DNA of 64,000 bases from Aquipseudomonas alcaligenes NBRC 14159 (GCF_000467105.1 NZ_BATI01000002.1:1-64000); one strand, 5' to 3'; shown: positions 45,232-55,913, counted from the first letter of the stretch. The notes: a model not told the origin generated them from the sequence alone. Numbers and translations: made by a program.

Positions 45232-47409
45232 ATGACTGAGCGCGTTCAAGTAGGTGGTCTGCAGGTCGCCAAGGCCCTTTACGACTTCATCAACAACGAA
45301 GCCATCCCCGGCACCGGCATCGCTGCCGACAAGTTCTGGGCCGGCGCCGAAGCCGTGATCAACGAGCTGGCTCCGAAGAACCGCGCCCTGCTGGCCAAAC
45401 GCGACGAACTGCAAGCCCAGATCGACGCCTGGCACCAGGCCCGCAAAGGCCAGGCGCATGACGCCGCCGCGTACAAAGCCTTCCTCCAGGAAATCGGCTA
45501 CCTGCTGCCGGAACCGGCCGACTTCCAGGCCACCACGCAGAACGTCGACGAGGAAATCGCCCGCCTGGCCGGCCCGCAGCTGGTAGTGCCGGTGATGAAC
45601 GCGCGCTTCGCCCTGAACGCCTCCAACGCCCGCTGGGGCTCGCTGTACGATGCCCTCTACGGCACCGACGTGATCAGCGAAGAGAACGGCGCCGAGAAGG
45701 GCAAGGGCTACAACAAGGTCCGCGGTGACAAGGTAATCGCCTTCGCACGCGCCTTCCTCGACGAAGCCGCCCCGCTGGAAGGCGCGTCCCACGTCGACGC
45801 CACCGCCTACGTGGTGAAGAACGGCCAGCTGGCCGTAACCCTGAAGAACGGCAGCGAAGTCGGCCTGAAGAACGCCGCCCAGTTCGTCGCCTTCCAGGGC
45901 GATGCCGCCAAGCCGAAGGCCGTGCTGCTCAAGCACAACGGCCTGCACTTCGAAATCCAGATCGACCCGACCAGCCCGATCGGCCAGACCGATGCGGCCG
46001 GCGTGAAGGACGTACTGATGGAGTCCGCGCTGACCACCATCATGGACTGCGAAGACTCCGTGGCCGCCGTCGATGCCGACGACAAGGTCGTGGTCTACCG
46101 CAACTGGCTGGGCCTGATGAAAGGCGACCTGGCTGAAGAAGTCAGCAAGGGCGGCACCACCTTCACCCGCACCATGAACCCGGACCGCGTCTACACCAAG
46201 GCCGACGGTTCCGAGCTGACCCTGCACGGCCGCAGCCTGCTGTTCGTGCGCAACGTCGGCCACCTGATGACCAACCCGGCCATCCTCGACGCCGCCGGCA
46301 ACGAGATTCCGGAAGGCATCCAGGACGGCCTGTTCACCAGCCTGATTGCCATCCACAACCTGAATGGCAACACCAGCCGCAAGAACAGCCGCACCGGCTC
46401 GGTGTACATCGTCAAGCCGAAGATGCACGGCCCGGAAGAAGTCGCCTTCGCTGCCGAGATCTTCTCCCGCGTAGAGGACGTCCTCGGCCTGCCGCGCAAC
46501 ACCCTGAAAGTCGGCATCATGGACGAAGAGCGCCGCACCACCGTCAACCTCAAGGCCTGCATCAAGGCCGCCAGCGAGCGCGTGGTATTCATCAACACCG
46601 GCTTCCTCGACCGTACCGGTGACGAAATCCACACCTCCATGGAGGCCGGCGCCATGGTGCGCAAGGCCGCCATGAAGAGCGAGAAGTGGATCGGTGCCTA
46701 CGAGAACAACAACGTCGACATCGGCCTGGCCACCGGCCTGCAGGGCCGCGCCCAGATCGGCAAGGGCATGTGGGCCATGCCCGACCTGATGGCCGGCATG
46801 CTCGAGCAGAAGATCGTCCACCCGATGGCTGGCGCCAACACCGCCTGGGTGCCGTCGCCGACCGCCGCCACCCTGCACGCGATGCACTACCACAAGGTCG
46901 ACGTGTTCGCCCGCCAGGCCGAGCTGGCCAAGCGCACTCCGGCGTCCATCGACGACATCCTGACCATCCCGCTGGCACCGAACACCAACTGGTCGGCCGA
47001 GGAAATCCAGAACGAACTGGACAACAACTCGCAGGGCATCCTCGGCTACGTGGTGCGCTGGATCGACCAGGGCGTCGGCTGCTCCAAGGTGCCGGACATC
47101 AACGATGTCGGCCTGATGGAAGACCGCGCCACCCTGCGCATCTCCAGCCAGCTGCTGGCCAACTGGCTGCGCCACGGTATCGTCACCGAAGCGCAGATCG
47201 TCGAGAGCCTCAAGCGCATGGCCCCGGTGGTTGACCGCCAGAACGCCAACGACCCGCTGTACCGCCCGCTGGCGCCGAACTTCGACAGCAACATCGCCTT
47301 CCAGGCCGCCCTGGAGCTGGTGGTCGAAGGCACCAAGCAGCCGAACGGCTACACCGAGCCGGTCCTGCACCGCCGCCGCCGCGAGTTCAAGGCCGCCAAC
47401 GGTCTGTAA
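45232..47409 (+). CDS. glcB: malate synthase G
   Basis: GlcB condenses glyoxylate with acetyl-CoA to malate, the second step of the glyoxylate shunt. The 725-residue length is that of the monomeric G isoform. The catalytic regions are visible: [52 protein letters not shown] and [25 protein letters not shown]. The ATG at 45232 was preferred over a GTG four codons upstream because [14 protein letters not shown] is the usual family start. It is a single-gene unit with a strong terminator. Confidence 0.98.
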   Translation: MTERVQVGGLQVAKALYDFINNEAIPGTGIAADKFWAGAEAVINELAPKNRALLAKRDELQAQIDAWHQARKGQAHDAAAYKAFLQEIGYLLPEPADFQATTQNVDEEIARLAGPQLVVPVMNARFALNASNARWGSLYDALYGTDVISEENGAEKGKGYNKVRGDKVIAFARAFLDEAAPLEGASHVDATAYVVKNGQLAVTLKNGSEVGLKNAAQFVAFQGDAAKPKAVLLKHNGLHFEIQIDPTSPIGQTDAAGVKDVLMESALTTIMDCEDSVAAVDADDKVVVYRNWLGLMKGDLAEEVSKGGTTFTRTMNPDRVYTKADGSELTLHGRSLLFVRNVGHLMTNPAILDAAGNEIPEGIQDGLFTSLIAIHNLNGNTSRKNSRTGSVYIVKPKMHGPEEVAFAAEIFSRVEDVLGLPRNTLKVGIMDEERRTTVNLKACIKAASERVVFINTGFLDRTGDEIHTSMEAGAMVRKAAMKSEKWIGAYENNNVDIGLATGLQGRAQIGKGMWAMPDLMAGMLEQKIVHPMAGANTAWVPSPTAATLHAMHYHKVDVFARQAELAKRTPASIDDILTIPLAPNTNWSAEEIQNELDNNSQGILGYVVRWIDQGVGCSKVPDINDVGLMEDRATLRISSQLLANWLRHGIVTEAQIVESLKRMAPVVDRQNANDPLYRPLAPNFDSNIAFQAALELVVEGTKQPNGYTEPVLHRRRREFKAANGL

Positions 47410-47428
47410 TTCGCCGCAGCAGTGAAAG

Positions 47429-47453
47429 AACCGCCCTCCGGGGCGGTTTTTTT
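47429..47453 (+). terminator. intrinsic terminator of glcB
   Basis: An 8-bp stem AACCGCCC/GGGCGGTT with a 4-nt loop is followed by a run of seven T residues, 19 bp after the glcB stop. It overlaps the end of the convergent OsmC gene by 2 bp. Confidence 0.92.
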
Positions 47454-47922
47454 ATGCCAGCAGCACGGGTTCGCAACGCACCTCGCTGTTCACCGAGTTG
47501 GCGATGAAGCAGGCGTCATGAGCCGCATGGTGCAGCTGGGCAAACTGCTCGGGGGTCGGGCAGCGCGCTCCGCCCATGCGTACCTCGGGGCGCAGGGTGA
47601 CCAGGGTCATGGCCAGTTTCCCCTGACCATTGCGGGCCATCACCCCTTCGGCGCGGTCGAGGTAATCGTCCACCAGCCACCCAGCCTTGGCCGCCAGCGC
47701 CAGGAACCAGAGCATGTGGCAGCTGGATAACGAGGCGACAAAGGCCTCCTCCGGGTCGACTGCCGCCACCAGCGAGCAGGGCAACGGCACAACGTGCGGC
47801 GAGGAAGACGCCGGCACCTCGACACCACCGTCGAACCGCCAGACATGACCGCGACTGTACTGGTTGTCGAGGAAGGACTGAGCGCCCCTGCACCAATGAA
47901 CCTGTGAGTGGTAAAGCGTCAT
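47452..47922 (-). CDS. OsmC family protein
   Basis: The 156-residue protein has the OsmC/Ohr fold: LVAAVDPEEAFVASLSSCHMLWFLALAAKAG containing the first peroxidatic cysteine, and AAHDACFIANSVNSEV containing the second cysteine. Such proteins reduce organic hydroperoxides with a two-cysteine mechanism. The ATG at 47922 follows GGAGG by 5 nt; a longer frame has no family similarity. It is convergent with glcB. Confidence 0.88.
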   Translation of the reverse strand: MTLYHSQVHWCRGAQSFLDNQYSRGHVWRFDGGVEVPASSSPHVVPLPCSLVAAVDPEEAFVASLSSCHMLWFLALAAKAGWLVDDYLDRAEGVMARNGQGKLAMTLVTLRPEVRMGGARCPTPEQFAQLHHAAHDACFIANSVNSEVRCEPVLLA

Positions 47923-48021
47923 CGATACCTCCATGAACGGCCCAGACACACTGTGCGGCCCCCAGCTGAGCGAGCCGAGCGCCTGCAATATGGCTAACAG
48001 AGTCGACCTGGGCCGGCAGTC

Positions 48022-48732
48022 TTACCGTAACTCCAGGCCATGCTTGCGATGCAGCGCCTGCACCCAGCCCTCGCGGTACATCTGCCGCAGGCTGTCCTGC
48101 AGGCGCCGCAGCTCGCCCGGGTCCATGCGCGGGTGGCAGGCGATGTCCTCCATCAGGGTGAGGAAGGGCAGCACCTCGCGCGGCGCCGGACTGGCCGAGA
48201 GCGAGGCAACCACCGCCGAGCTGGTAGCCCACAAGCGCGCGCGGCTGCGCTGCAACATGCTCAGGTTGAGCGACTCCTTGTTCGAGTAGATCACTTCGAG
48301 GCCCAGCGTCTGCAGGTATTCGCCGGCGCCGGAGCCCTGGTGGCTGAGGATGCGCAGCCCGCGCGCCTGTTCCAGGCTGCCCAGCTGCAGGTCATCGTCG
48401 GCCTTGGCATACAAGCCCAGGCGTGAGACCAGCAGCGGGCCGACCCAGGCGAACAGCGGTTCGCGCTCCTGCTGGCGCTCCACCAGCAGGACGCAGCTGC
48501 GCTCCTGCTGCTGCACCTGATGCAAGGCACGCTGCAGGGGCAGGAAGCTCAGACGGTAGGCGAGGCCGGCACGGCGAAACAGCTCGTCGGCCATCTCCGG
48601 CACCAGGCCGGCGGCGCCGCCATCCGGGCGCTGCTGCACCAGCGGCGCACGCTCCCAGGCGAACAGCTGCAGCTCGGCGGCGGCCAGCGGCCCGCTGAGC
48701 AGGACCAGCAACAGCAGGCTAATCCCACGCAC
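48022..48732 (-). CDS. periplasmic solute-binding protein-like (PBPb, amino-acid type)
   Basis: The 236-residue product has a signal peptide (LLLLVLLSGPLAAA) and a bilobal binding-protein pattern: LQLFAWERAPLVQQRPDGGAAGLVPEMADELFRRAGL, LGSLEQARGLRILSHQGSGAGEYLQTLGLEVIYSN and a C-terminal LRQMYREGWVQAL. It resembles the many stand-alone PBPb proteins of pseudomonads. The start is GTG at 48732 because AGGAGG lies 6 nt upstream; the ATG 15 nt earlier would include that site in the coding sequence. It overlaps the solute-binding gene upstream by 14 nt. No permease is nearby. Confidence 0.75.
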   Translation of the reverse strand: MRGISLLLLVLLSGPLAAAELQLFAWERAPLVQQRPDGGAAGLVPEMADELFRRAGLAYRLSFLPLQRALHQVQQQERSCVLLVERQQEREPLFAWVGPLLVSRLGLYAKADDDLQLGSLEQARGLRILSHQGSGAGEYLQTLGLEVIYSNKESLNLSMLQRSRARLWATSSAVVASLSASPAPREVLPFLTLMEDIACHPRMDPGELRRLQDSLRQMYREGWVQALHRKHGLELR

Positions 48733-50398
48733 GCAGGGCCTCCTCATAAGGCAGGGTGCGCCCGGCCGGGCGCTCGTTGTCCAGCCGCGGCCAGGGCGCT
48801 CCCGGCTGTTCCAGCCAGTGGCGGGCGTCCCGCACCGGGTTAAGGCGCGGCGCGCAGTCATGCTGCTGGCGCTGGCCGACATCCTGAAGATGGCGATCGA
48901 AAGTCCGCGCCAGGTTGCCCAGCGCCTCGGCGGCGCTGATCCGCCCGGCCACCGCCGGGTGCAGCTGACGCCACCACAGGCTGGCCATGCCGCTGTAGTC
49001 CGGCACATTGGACCCCGTGGGCGTCCAGCGCCGCGCCGCGCGGCTGCGGTAGAACTCGACCAGGCCACCGAGGCGCGGCGCCTCGGCCAGCAGGGCCGGC
49101 GAATCCAGATCGGAGCGGCGAATCGGCGTCAGCCCGACCAGGGTCTTGCGCAGCGACACGCTCTTGGCGGTGACGAACTGGGCATACAGCCACGCCGCCT
49201 GACGCTGGCGCAGCGGTGTGCTCTTAAGCAGGGTCCAGGCACCGACGTCCTGATAGCCGGACTTCATGCCGTCCTGCCAGTAGGCGCCGCGCGGTGAAGG
49301 TGCGACCCGCCACTTGGGCTTGCCGTCGGCATCTACCACGGGGCTGCCCGGCAGGGTGTAGTCGGCGGTAAAGGCGCTGTACCAGAAGATCTGCTGGGCG
49401 ACGTGGCCCTGGGCGGCCACGTTACCCGCCTGGTTGAAGCTCATCGTCTGCGCCTCGGGCGGGGCGTAACGCTGCAGCCAGTCGATGTACTGCTGCAGTG
49501 CATAGATCGCTGCCGGGCTGTCCAAGGCGCCGCCACGGGCAACGCTGGCCCCCGCCGGCCGGCAGGATTCGACGCGGATGCCCCAGTCGTCCACCGGCAG
49601 GCCGTTGGGCAGCCCCGGGTCAGCGACCCCGGCCATGCCCAGCCAGGCATCCGACAGGCGCCAGCCGATCGACGGATCGAAGGCGCCGTAGTCCATGTGG
49701 CCGTAGACGCGCTGGCCATCGATTTCACCGACCTGCTCGGTGAAGAAGGCGGCGATGTCCTCGTAGGCGCTCCAGTTCTGCGGCACGTCCAGCTCGTAGC
49801 CATAACGCTGGCGGAAGGCCTTGCGCAGATCGGGGCGCTCGAACCAGTCGCGGCGGTACCAGTAAAGGTTGACGAACTGCTGGTCGGGCAACTGGTACAG
49901 CTTGTTGTCGGGCGCGGTGACGAAGGGCAGGCCGATGAAGTCGGCCAGATCGAGGGTCGGCGAAGTCACCGTGGCGCCTTCGCCGGCCATGAAGTCGGAC
50001 AGCACCAGCACCTGACCATCGCGAAAGTGCTGGCCGATCAGGTCGCTGTCGCTGACATAGGCGTCATACAGCGGCAGGCCGGTCTCCTGCTGGGTGCGCA
50101 GCTTGTTGACCACGTCATCCTCGCCGCTCACCTCATGAATCACGCGGATGCCGGTGAGGCGGCTGAACAGCGGCGCCAGCACGTTGGCCTCGTACCAGTG
50201 GGTGGGAATGCGCTCGGAGATGACTCGGACTTGGGTGCCGGCAAACGGCTTACCGGCCTCGGCGAACCAGGCCAGCTCGGCGCGCTGTTCGGCAACGGCC
50301 AGGGAACTGGGCTGCAGCTCGGCCATGGCCTCCTGCAGCGGATCGGCAGCGTGCGTGGCCGCGCTCAGCATCAGACCGAGCAATATCGCAGCGCGCAT
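48719..50398 (-). CDS. large extracellular solute-binding protein, sugar/polyol type
   Basis: The 559-residue protein has a signal peptide (ends THA) and the two lobes of a family-1 solute-binding protein, with VISERIPTHWYEANVLAPLFSRLTGIRVIHEVSGEDDVVNKL near the start and APDNKLYQLPDQQFVNLYWYRRDWF later. Length and several motifs recall the binding proteins of glycerol ABC transporters (GlpV-like), but no permease or ATPase genes are present. It may serve a transporter encoded elsewhere or a sensory pathway. The substrate is unknown. Confidence 0.8.
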   Translation of the reverse strand: MRAAILLGLMLSAATHAADPLQEAMAELQPSSLAVAEQRAELAWFAEAGKPFAGTQVRVISERIPTHWYEANVLAPLFSRLTGIRVIHEVSGEDDVVNKLRTQQETGLPLYDAYVSDSDLIGQHFRDGQVLVLSDFMAGEGATVTSPTLDLADFIGLPFVTAPDNKLYQLPDQQFVNLYWYRRDWFERPDLRKAFRQRYGYELDVPQNWSAYEDIAAFFTEQVGEIDGQRVYGHMDYGAFDPSIGWRLSDAWLGMAGVADPGLPNGLPVDDWGIRVESCRPAGASVARGGALDSPAAIYALQQYIDWLQRYAPPEAQTMSFNQAGNVAAQGHVAQQIFWYSAFTADYTLPGSPVVDADGKPKWRVAPSPRGAYWQDGMKSGYQDVGAWTLLKSTPLRQRQAAWLYAQFVTAKSVSLRKTLVGLTPIRRSDLDSPALLAEAPRLGGLVEFYRSRAARRWTPTGSNVPDYSGMASLWWRQLHPAVAGRISAAEALGNLARTFDRHLQDVGQRQQHDCAPRLNPVRDARHWLEQPGAPWPRLDNERPAGRTLPYEEALRAWD

Positions 50399-50634
50399 CG
50401 GTGACTCCTTATTGTTGTGTCATGAGTCTAGGCGAGCGCACGGACCTACCGCCAGCGGCCCGCGACCTTTGGCTACAGGCGCGAACGACATTTTGCAGCT
50501 ATAGAAAGTAGAGGGGCGGCCGAAAAGATGTTTGTGGACAAGTAAAAGACCCATGGTCACGGGATGACCGAAGAATAGCCTTTAGCCACTATCCGTCTTT
50601 CTGTACAATTCCCGCCCCCACTTGGGTACCTGCC

Positions 50635-52257
50635 ATGCTGAAAAATCTGTCGTTGACACTGAAGTTGTCGCTACTGCCCGCCGTTGCCCTGCTCGGCCTG
50701 CTGCTGTTCGTGATCTATACCTCGGTGCAGCTGGCGGCCAACGATGCGCGCCTGGACACCCTGGAGAACAACAGCTTCCCCACGCTGGAGAAGGCCGACG
50801 CGGTGAACTTCCAGTTCTCCCGCCTGCCCGGCATGCTCAACAGCGCCGTAGCCGCCGGCGAGCTGGCGACTCTGGATGAGGCACGCAAGGTGCTGGCCGA
50901 CATTGCCGACCTGCAACAGGCCCTGCAGCCACTGACCCGCGCCAATCAGGCGCGCGCCGGCGAACTGGACGATTGGCGCCAGGCCATCGCCCGCTATGCC
51001 GACAATGCGCTGTCCGCCTCCGAGCAACTGATCAAGGGCAGCGCCGGCTTCGACGACCTGCGCCCCAGCCTGGACCGTATGGCCAGCGACCTGGAAGCCG
51101 CGCAGAAGCTCGGCTCGACCTTCCGCGCCAACGCCTACGAGGACTTCCAGAGCACCCTCGGCCAGGCACGCACCGACAACGCCACCACCACCCGCACCGG
51201 CTACATCCTCAGCGCCGTGCTGGTGACCCTGGTCGGCCTCGGTGCCCTGCTGATCATCCGCGGCATCATGGGCAACGTGCATGGCGTGATCGAGTCGCTG
51301 CAGGCCATCGCCCGCGGCGACGGCGACCTGACCCGCCGGGTCAACGTCGACTCGCGCGACGAGACCGGCGAGATGATCCAGCTGTTCAACGGCTTCCTCG
51401 ACAAGCTGCAGGGCACCATCCGCCAGATCATCGAAGCCGCTGGCCCGCTCGGCGGCATGTCGCAGGAGCTGTACCGACTGACCCAGGAATCGAAAGAGAA
51501 CTCCCGCTCGCAGCAGGGCCACACCGACTCCATCGGCCGCGACATCCAGACCATGACCAGCAGCATCCAGGAAGTGGCGCAGCGCTCGCAGCAGGCCTCG
51601 GAAGGTGCCGGCGCCGCCTCGCGCCAGGCCGACACCGCACGCGCCAGCATCGGCAGCCTGTCGACCAGCATCAGCGACCTGGGCAGCAGCGTGCTCGGCG
51701 CCGTGCAGGCCATGCAGCAGCTGGAGGAAGAGACCCAGCAGGTCGGTTCGGTGCTCACGGTGATCCGCAGCATTGCCGAGCAGACCAATCTGCTCGCCCT
51801 CAACGCCGCCATCGAGGCCGCCCGCGCCGGTGAGCAGGGCCGCGGCTTCGCCGTGGTCGCCGACGAGGTGCGCAACCTGGCGCAGAAGACCGCCGCCTCC
51901 ACCGCCGAGATTCAACAGATCATCCAGCGCCTGCAGAACAGCGCCAACGGCGTGCTCAACGTGATGACCGCCAACGGCGACAAGGCCCAGCACAGCATCG
52001 AGCGCTCGGTGGAAGCCACCCGCATGCTCGAGTCCATCGCCGTGGCGGTGGGCCAGATCGACCAACTGAACGCCGGTATCGCCCAGCTCACCCAGGAGCA
52101 GATCGGTCTTTCCAGTTCCATACAGCAAGACACCCAAGTGTTGCAGCAGGACGCCCAAGCAACCGCCCATGGGGCCGAAGCCACCGCACGCCTCGGCGAG
52201 CAGCTGGTCAGCACAGGAGACCACCTGCGCGCGGCGACGGCCCAATTCCGCGTTTAA
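50635..52257 (+). CDS. methyl-accepting chemotaxis protein
   Basis: The 540-residue receptor has two membrane helices (about residues 10-30 and 187-208) around a helical periplasmic domain of about 155 residues, a HAMP domain with [20 protein letters not shown], and the cytoplasmic signalling hairpin with [44 protein letters not shown]. It lacks a C-terminal NWETF-type tether. The periplasmic domain resembles a four-helix bundle. It is followed by a porin gene and a small phosphate-binding-like gene; the ligand may be bound by one of these (inference). Confidence 0.93.
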   Translation: MLKNLSLTLKLSLLPAVALLGLLLFVIYTSVQLAANDARLDTLENNSFPTLEKADAVNFQFSRLPGMLNSAVAAGELATLDEARKVLADIADLQQALQPLTRANQARAGELDDWRQAIARYADNALSASEQLIKGSAGFDDLRPSLDRMASDLEAAQKLGSTFRANAYEDFQSTLGQARTDNATTTRTGYILSAVLVTLVGLGALLIIRGIMGNVHGVIESLQAIARGDGDLTRRVNVDSRDETGEMIQLFNGFLDKLQGTIRQIIEAAGPLGGMSQELYRLTQESKENSRSQQGHTDSIGRDIQTMTSSIQEVAQRSQQASEGAGAASRQADTARASIGSLSTSISDLGSSVLGAVQAMQQLEEETQQVGSVLTVIRSIAEQTNLLALNAAIEAARAGEQGRGFAVVADEVRNLAQKTAASTAEIQQIIQRLQNSANGVLNVMTANGDKAQHSIERSVEATRMLESIAVAVGQIDQLNAGIAQLTQEQIGLSSSIQQDTQVLQQDAQATAHGAEATARLGEQLVSTGDHLRAATAQFRV

Positions 52258-52278
52258 CCTTCTACGGAGCATCACTGC

Positions 52279-53436
52279 ATGACTACAGCCCGCGTTCTCG
52301 GTTTGGCCATCTGCCTGGCCAGCACCTCTGCATTCGCGCTGGAACAAGGCGAAGCCCTGATCAATGGTTTCGGCACCGTTGGCGTCACCCACCTGGGTGG
52401 CGAAGACGATGGCCGCAGCTATGGCATCTCCGGCCAGACCAACGATTCCTGGCGTGGCGACCAGCTGAGCAAGTTCGGCGCCCAGCTGACCTACGGCGTC
52501 ACCGACACCGTCGGCCTGACCCTGCAGACCACCGCCAAGGCCTATGGCGACGAGTGGAAGGCCAACCTGGAGTGGGCCTACCTGTCGTGGCAGAGCACCG
52601 ACAACCTGATGATGCGCTTCGGCCGCCTGCGCACCCCGGTGTACATGTACTCCGAAAGCATCGACGTGGGCTTCAGCTACCCCTGGCTGCGCCTGCCGGA
52701 CGAGGTCTACAGCCAGGTCCAGCTGTCCAACTACGAAGGTGCGGACATCGTCTACAACCTGCCGCTGTCCTTCGCCACCCTGTCCTTCCAGCTGGCCGGT
52801 GGTATCGCCAAGAACCGCGACTACTACATCTATGACGAAGAGTTCGACATCGACTACGACAACGTCTTCGGTTCCAGCGTAAGCCTGGCCACCAACGACT
52901 TCGGCACCTTCCGTGTCGGCTACGTCGAGGCGGACATCGACACCGAGATCGCCGGCAGCTTCACCGACATCTTCGGCAACCCGGGCACCGCCACCCTGCT
53001 GTCGCTGGATAAGGACAAGGGCAAGTTCACCTCGATCGGCTACCAGTACGACAACGGTACCTGGCTGACCGCCAACGAGTGGACCAGCCGCGTGATCGAG
53101 AACGACGGCAGCAACAGCACCGACTCCTTCTACCTGATGGGCGGCCGCCGCTTCGGCGACTTCCTGGCCCACGTCACCTACGCCCAACTGGACGAGGATG
53201 AAGGTCGCCAGAGCTCCTGGACCCTCGGCCTGAACTACAACATCCTGCCGACCGTAGTGCTCAAGGGCGAGTACAAGCGTGTCGACACCACCGGCGGTTA
53301 CGACGGCGTGTTCGTGCGCAACGCTCAAGAGCTGTACGACAACACCGTGTACGACCGCACCAATGGCCTGGCCGGCGTTCCGGCTCGCAACTACGACGGC
53401 GACATCATCAGCGCCGGCGTCGACTTCGTATTCTGA
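52279..53436 (+). CDS. outer-membrane porin-like beta-barrel protein
   Basis: The 385-residue product has a signal peptide (ends AFA) and a run of amphipathic beta strands with aromatic residues and acidic turns, ending in a terminal Phe (SAGVDFVF), the barrel-assembly signature. RTPVYMYSESIDVGFSYPWLRLPDEVYSQ resembles the N-terminal region of porins found beside phosphate- or anion-uptake genes in pseudomonads. It follows the chemoreceptor gene by 21 bp and precedes the small binding protein by 11 bp, so the three are probably one operon. Confidence 0.8.
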   Translation: MTTARVLGLAICLASTSAFALEQGEALINGFGTVGVTHLGGEDDGRSYGISGQTNDSWRGDQLSKFGAQLTYGVTDTVGLTLQTTAKAYGDEWKANLEWAYLSWQSTDNLMMRFGRLRTPVYMYSESIDVGFSYPWLRLPDEVYSQVQLSNYEGADIVYNLPLSFATLSFQLAGGIAKNRDYYIYDEEFDIDYDNVFGSSVSLATNDFGTFRVGYVEADIDTEIAGSFTDIFGNPGTATLLSLDKDKGKFTSIGYQYDNGTWLTANEWTSRVIENDGSNSTDSFYLMGGRRFGDFLAHVTYAQLDEDEGRQSSWTLGLNYNILPTVVLKGEYKRVDTTGGYDGVFVRNAQELYDNTVYDRTNGLAGVPARNYDGDIISAGVDFVF

Positions 53437-53447
53437 GGAGCATGCAT

Positions 53448-53852
53448 ATGAAGCAGTCTCTCCGCATTCTCCTCGCCGCCGCGAGCATCGGCGCCGCCGC
53501 CCTGGCACAGGCCGAGGTCGCCGTGATCGTCAACGCCGGTGCCTCCGCCGCGCCTTCGCAGGCCGACGTCGCTAACATCTTCCTGGGCAAGAACAAGTCG
53601 CTGAAAGGCGTCGACCAGAAGGACTGGAACCCGACCAAGGAGAAGTTCTACGCCGCGGTCACCAGCAAGAACGAAGCGCAGCTGAAGTCCTACTGGTCCG
53701 GCCTGGTGTTCACCGGCAAGGGTCAGCCGCTGCCGAGCGTGGCCGGTGATGCCGAGGTCGTGGCCAAGGTCGCCGCCGAAGCCGATGCCATCGGCTATGT
53801 GGACAAGGCCGCCGTGACCGACCAGGTCAAGGTGCTGTTCACCCTGCCCTGA
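53448..53852 (+). CDS. small phosphate-binding-like periplasmic protein
   Basis: The 134-residue product has a signal peptide (ends AQA) and a single PstS-like lobe: VAVIVNAGASAAPSQADVANIFLGKNKSLKG, a central helical part and VAAEADAIGYVDKAAV. These short proteins are annotated as phosphate ABC transporter substrate-binding proteins but are less than half the size of PstS. The ATG at 53448 is preferred over one at 53442 because GAGGAG then lies 7 nt upstream. No Pst permease genes are here. Confidence 0.8.
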   Translation: MKQSLRILLAAASIGAAALAQAEVAVIVNAGASAAPSQADVANIFLGKNKSLKGVDQKDWNPTKEKFYAAVTSKNEAQLKSYWSGLVFTGKGQPLPSVAGDAEVVAKVAAEADAIGYVDKAAVTDQVKVLFTLP

Positions 53853-53873
53853 TTCCGGGGTAGCGCTATGAAC

Positions 53874-53905
53874 AAGGCCGGCGGGGCGACCCACCGGCCT
53901 TTTTT
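53874..53905 (+). terminator. intrinsic terminator of the MCP-porin-binding-protein operon
   Basis: Arms AAGGCCGG (53874-53881) and CCGGCCTT (53894-53901) with a 12-nt loop, followed by a T-tract, 21 bp after the last stop codon. It also borders the end of the convergent oxidoreductase gene. Confidence 0.88.
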
Positions 53906-54948
53906 CATGCCTGCCGCATCTCCGCCACCAGCCGCACCAGCAACTCCGCCGCCGGCAGCTCACGTGCCAGCGGCGCACCCTGGCCGGCCCACTGGGCGGC
54001 GAAGTCGTGGCAACCCTGTGCACTGGCCGCCGCCTGCAGGGCCTTGGCCGCGTCATAGCAGATCGGATAATCCGGCAGCTGCGCGCCCAGGTCGCCGTAC
54101 AGCCGATTGGGCAGGCCGCGCGCCGGGCGCCCGGAAAGATTCGCCGTGATCGCGGTATGCGCCGCCTTCTCGCCCTTCAACGCCTCGCGGTAGGCGGCGT
54201 TGGCGGCCGACTCGGGACACAGCACGAAGGCCGTGCCCAGCTGCACGCCAGCGGCGCCCAGGGCCAGGGCCGCGCGGATGCCGGCACCGTCCATGATGCC
54301 GCCGGCGGCAATGATCGGCAGACGCGACTGCTGCGCCAGCAGGCGCACCAGCGCCAGGGTGCCAAGCGCCGCATCGCCCTCTTCCGGCACGAACACCCCG
54401 CGGTGGCCACCGGCCTCGATGCCCTGGGCCACCAGCGCGTCCACGCCGGCGGCCTCGGCCATCCGCGCCTCGGCCGGCGTCGTCACGCAGGCCAGGGTGC
54501 GGATGGCGGCCTGGTGCAGGCGCTCGATCCATTCAGCCGGCGGCAGGCCGAAGTGAAAGCTGACCACCGCCGGGCGCAGCGCCAGCAACGTCTCCAGCAT
54601 GGCCGGATCGGCCAGGAAGCTCGGGTAGATCTCGCGCAGCGCCGCCGGCGGTGCGGCGCCGAACTCGGCAAATAGTGGACGCAGGCGCTCCAGCCAGGCC
54701 TGCTCGCGCGCCGCATCGGCGCGGGCCGGTGCATGGCAGAACAGGTTGAGGTTGAACGGGCGGGCCGTCAGCGCGCGGGTCTGCGCGACCAGCTCACGGG
54801 CCTGCGCCGGCGTACTCGCGCCCAGACCCAGCGAACCCAGGCCGCCGCCCTCGGACACGGCGGCAGCCAGCGCCGGCGTGGAGACCCCGACCATCGGCGC
54901 CTGGATGATGGGATGGTGGATACCGAGCAGTGCACACAGGGACGACAT
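53905..54948 (-). CDS. NAD(P)H-dependent flavin oxidoreductase / nitronate monooxygenase
   Basis: The 347-residue FMN enzyme has the TIM-barrel pattern of this family: [32 protein letters not shown] at the start, [29 protein letters not shown] with the conserved HR/G loop, and [31 protein letters not shown] for FMN phosphate binding. It probably oxidises alkyl nitronates. It diverges from a LysR-type gene, the usual arrangement of a regulator and its target. Confidence 0.88.
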   Translation of the reverse strand: MSSLCALLGIHHPIIQAPMVGVSTPALAAAVSEGGGLGSLGLGASTPAQARELVAQTRALTARPFNLNLFCHAPARADAAREQAWLERLRPLFAEFGAAPPAALREIYPSFLADPAMLETLLALRPAVVSFHFGLPPAEWIERLHQAAIRTLACVTTPAEARMAEAAGVDALVAQGIEAGGHRGVFVPEEGDAALGTLALVRLLAQQSRLPIIAAGGIMDGAGIRAALALGAAGVQLGTAFVLCPESAANAAYREALKGEKAAHTAITANLSGRPARGLPNRLYGDLGAQLPDYPICYDAAKALQAAASAQGCHDFAAQWAGQGAPLARELPAAELLVRLVAEMRQA

Positions 54949-54964
54949 GAACAGCCTCCGCGGG

Positions 54965-54978
54965 ATTGACCTATCAAT
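54965..54978. promoter_or_regulatory. LysR-type operator candidate between oxidoreductase and regulator genes
   Basis: ATTGA-CCTA-TCAAT is a perfect dyad within the 86-bp divergent region and fits the T-N11-A pattern of LysR boxes. The rest of the region (54979-55030) is strongly AT-rich, unlike the surroundings, and probably holds both promoters. Confidence 0.5.
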
Positions 54979-55034
54979 CTCGATTAAAGATTATTTATAA
55001 AACATTATTCTTATTTTGAGATTTATAGAAGCCC

Positions 55035-55913
55035 ATGGATCTCACCAGCCTCGCCCTCTTCCGCGCCGTGGCCCTCGAGCAGAGCGTGACCCGCGCCGCA
55101 CAGAGCCTGCAGCGCGCCCAGTCGAACGTCACTACGCGCATCCAGCAGCTGGAGGAAGAGCTCGGCGCCAGCCTGTTCCTCCGCGAAGGCAAGCGTATGC
55201 GGCTGACCGAGCAGGGCCAGGCCTTTCTCGCCTACGCCGAGCAACTGCTGGCACTGGCCGACGAGGCGCGCCAGGCGCTGCACCCCGCACAGCCGAGCGG
55301 GCGCCTGCGCCTGGGCAGCATGGAAAGTACTGCGGCGGCGCGCCTGCCGGAGCCGCTGGCGCGCTTCCATCGCAGCTATCCGCAGGTCAGCCTGGAAGTC
55401 AGCACCGGGCCCAGCCAGGCCCTGCTCGAAGGCGTGCTGGCACGGCGCCTGGACTGCGCGCTGATCGCCCTGCCGCAGCACCTGGCACAGGGTCGCTGGC
55501 AGGGCGAGGCGCTGGATCAGGGCCTGGAGGGCGAGGCGCTGTTTCGTGAGGAACTGCTCTTGCTCCTGCCGGCCGACCATCCGCCGGTACAGGAGCCGGC
55601 GGACGTTCGACTGCGCACCCTGGCCGGCTTCGCCCAGGGCTGCAGCTACCGGCAGATCGGCGAGCGCTGGCTGAGCCAGAGCGGTGCGCCACTGCGGGTA
55701 CAGGAAGTCGGCTCGTACCACGCGATTCTCGCCTGCGTGGCCGCCGGCACATGCGCTGGCGTGGTGCCGCGTGCGCTGCTGGAGCTGCAGCGCACGCCGC
55801 CAGCAGTGCGCCGGGTGCCGCTGCTTGAGGTGGATACGCTGCTGGTCTGGCGCCGCGGCTACGCGGCACCGGCCTTCCGCGCCTGGCGCGAGCAGCTAGG
55901 CTCTGCGACCTAG
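55035..55913 (+). CDS. LysR family transcriptional regulator
   Basis: The 292-residue regulator has the N-terminal winged helix-turn-helix [43 protein letters not shown] and a C-terminal substrate-binding domain. It is divergent from the nitronate monooxygenase gene, which is its likely target. The inducer is unknown. Confidence 0.93.
   Translation: MDLTSLALFRAVALEQSVTRAAQSLQRAQSNVTTRIQQLEEELGASLFLREGKRMRLTEQGQAFLAYAEQLLALADEARQALHPAQPSGRLRLGSMESTAAARLPEPLARFHRSYPQVSLEVSTGPSQALLEGVLARRLDCALIALPQHLAQGRWQGEALDQGLEGEALFREELLLLLPADHPPVQEPADVRLRTLAGFAQGCSYRQIGERWLSQSGAPLRVQEVGSYHAILACVAAGTCAGVVPRALLELQRTPPAVRRVPLLEVDTLLVWRRGYAAPAFRAWREQLGSAT

Noticed and set aside
44578..47370. 930-codon open frame antisense to glcB
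   Set aside because: It is a GC-rich mirror of the glcB codons joined to the real GNAT frame at its end; the antisense part has no domain character and no ribosome-binding site.
50520..50590. Possible FliA (sigma-28) promoter before the chemoreceptor gene
   Set aside because: TAAA and a CCGAAGAA-like element are present, but the spacer is about 19 nt instead of 15 and the second element is poor.
54960..54980. Anr/Fnr box in the oxidoreductase-LysR interval
   Set aside because: TTGA-N4-TCAA lacks the extra T/A pair and spacing of TTGAT-N4-ATCAA; a LysR-type site fits better.
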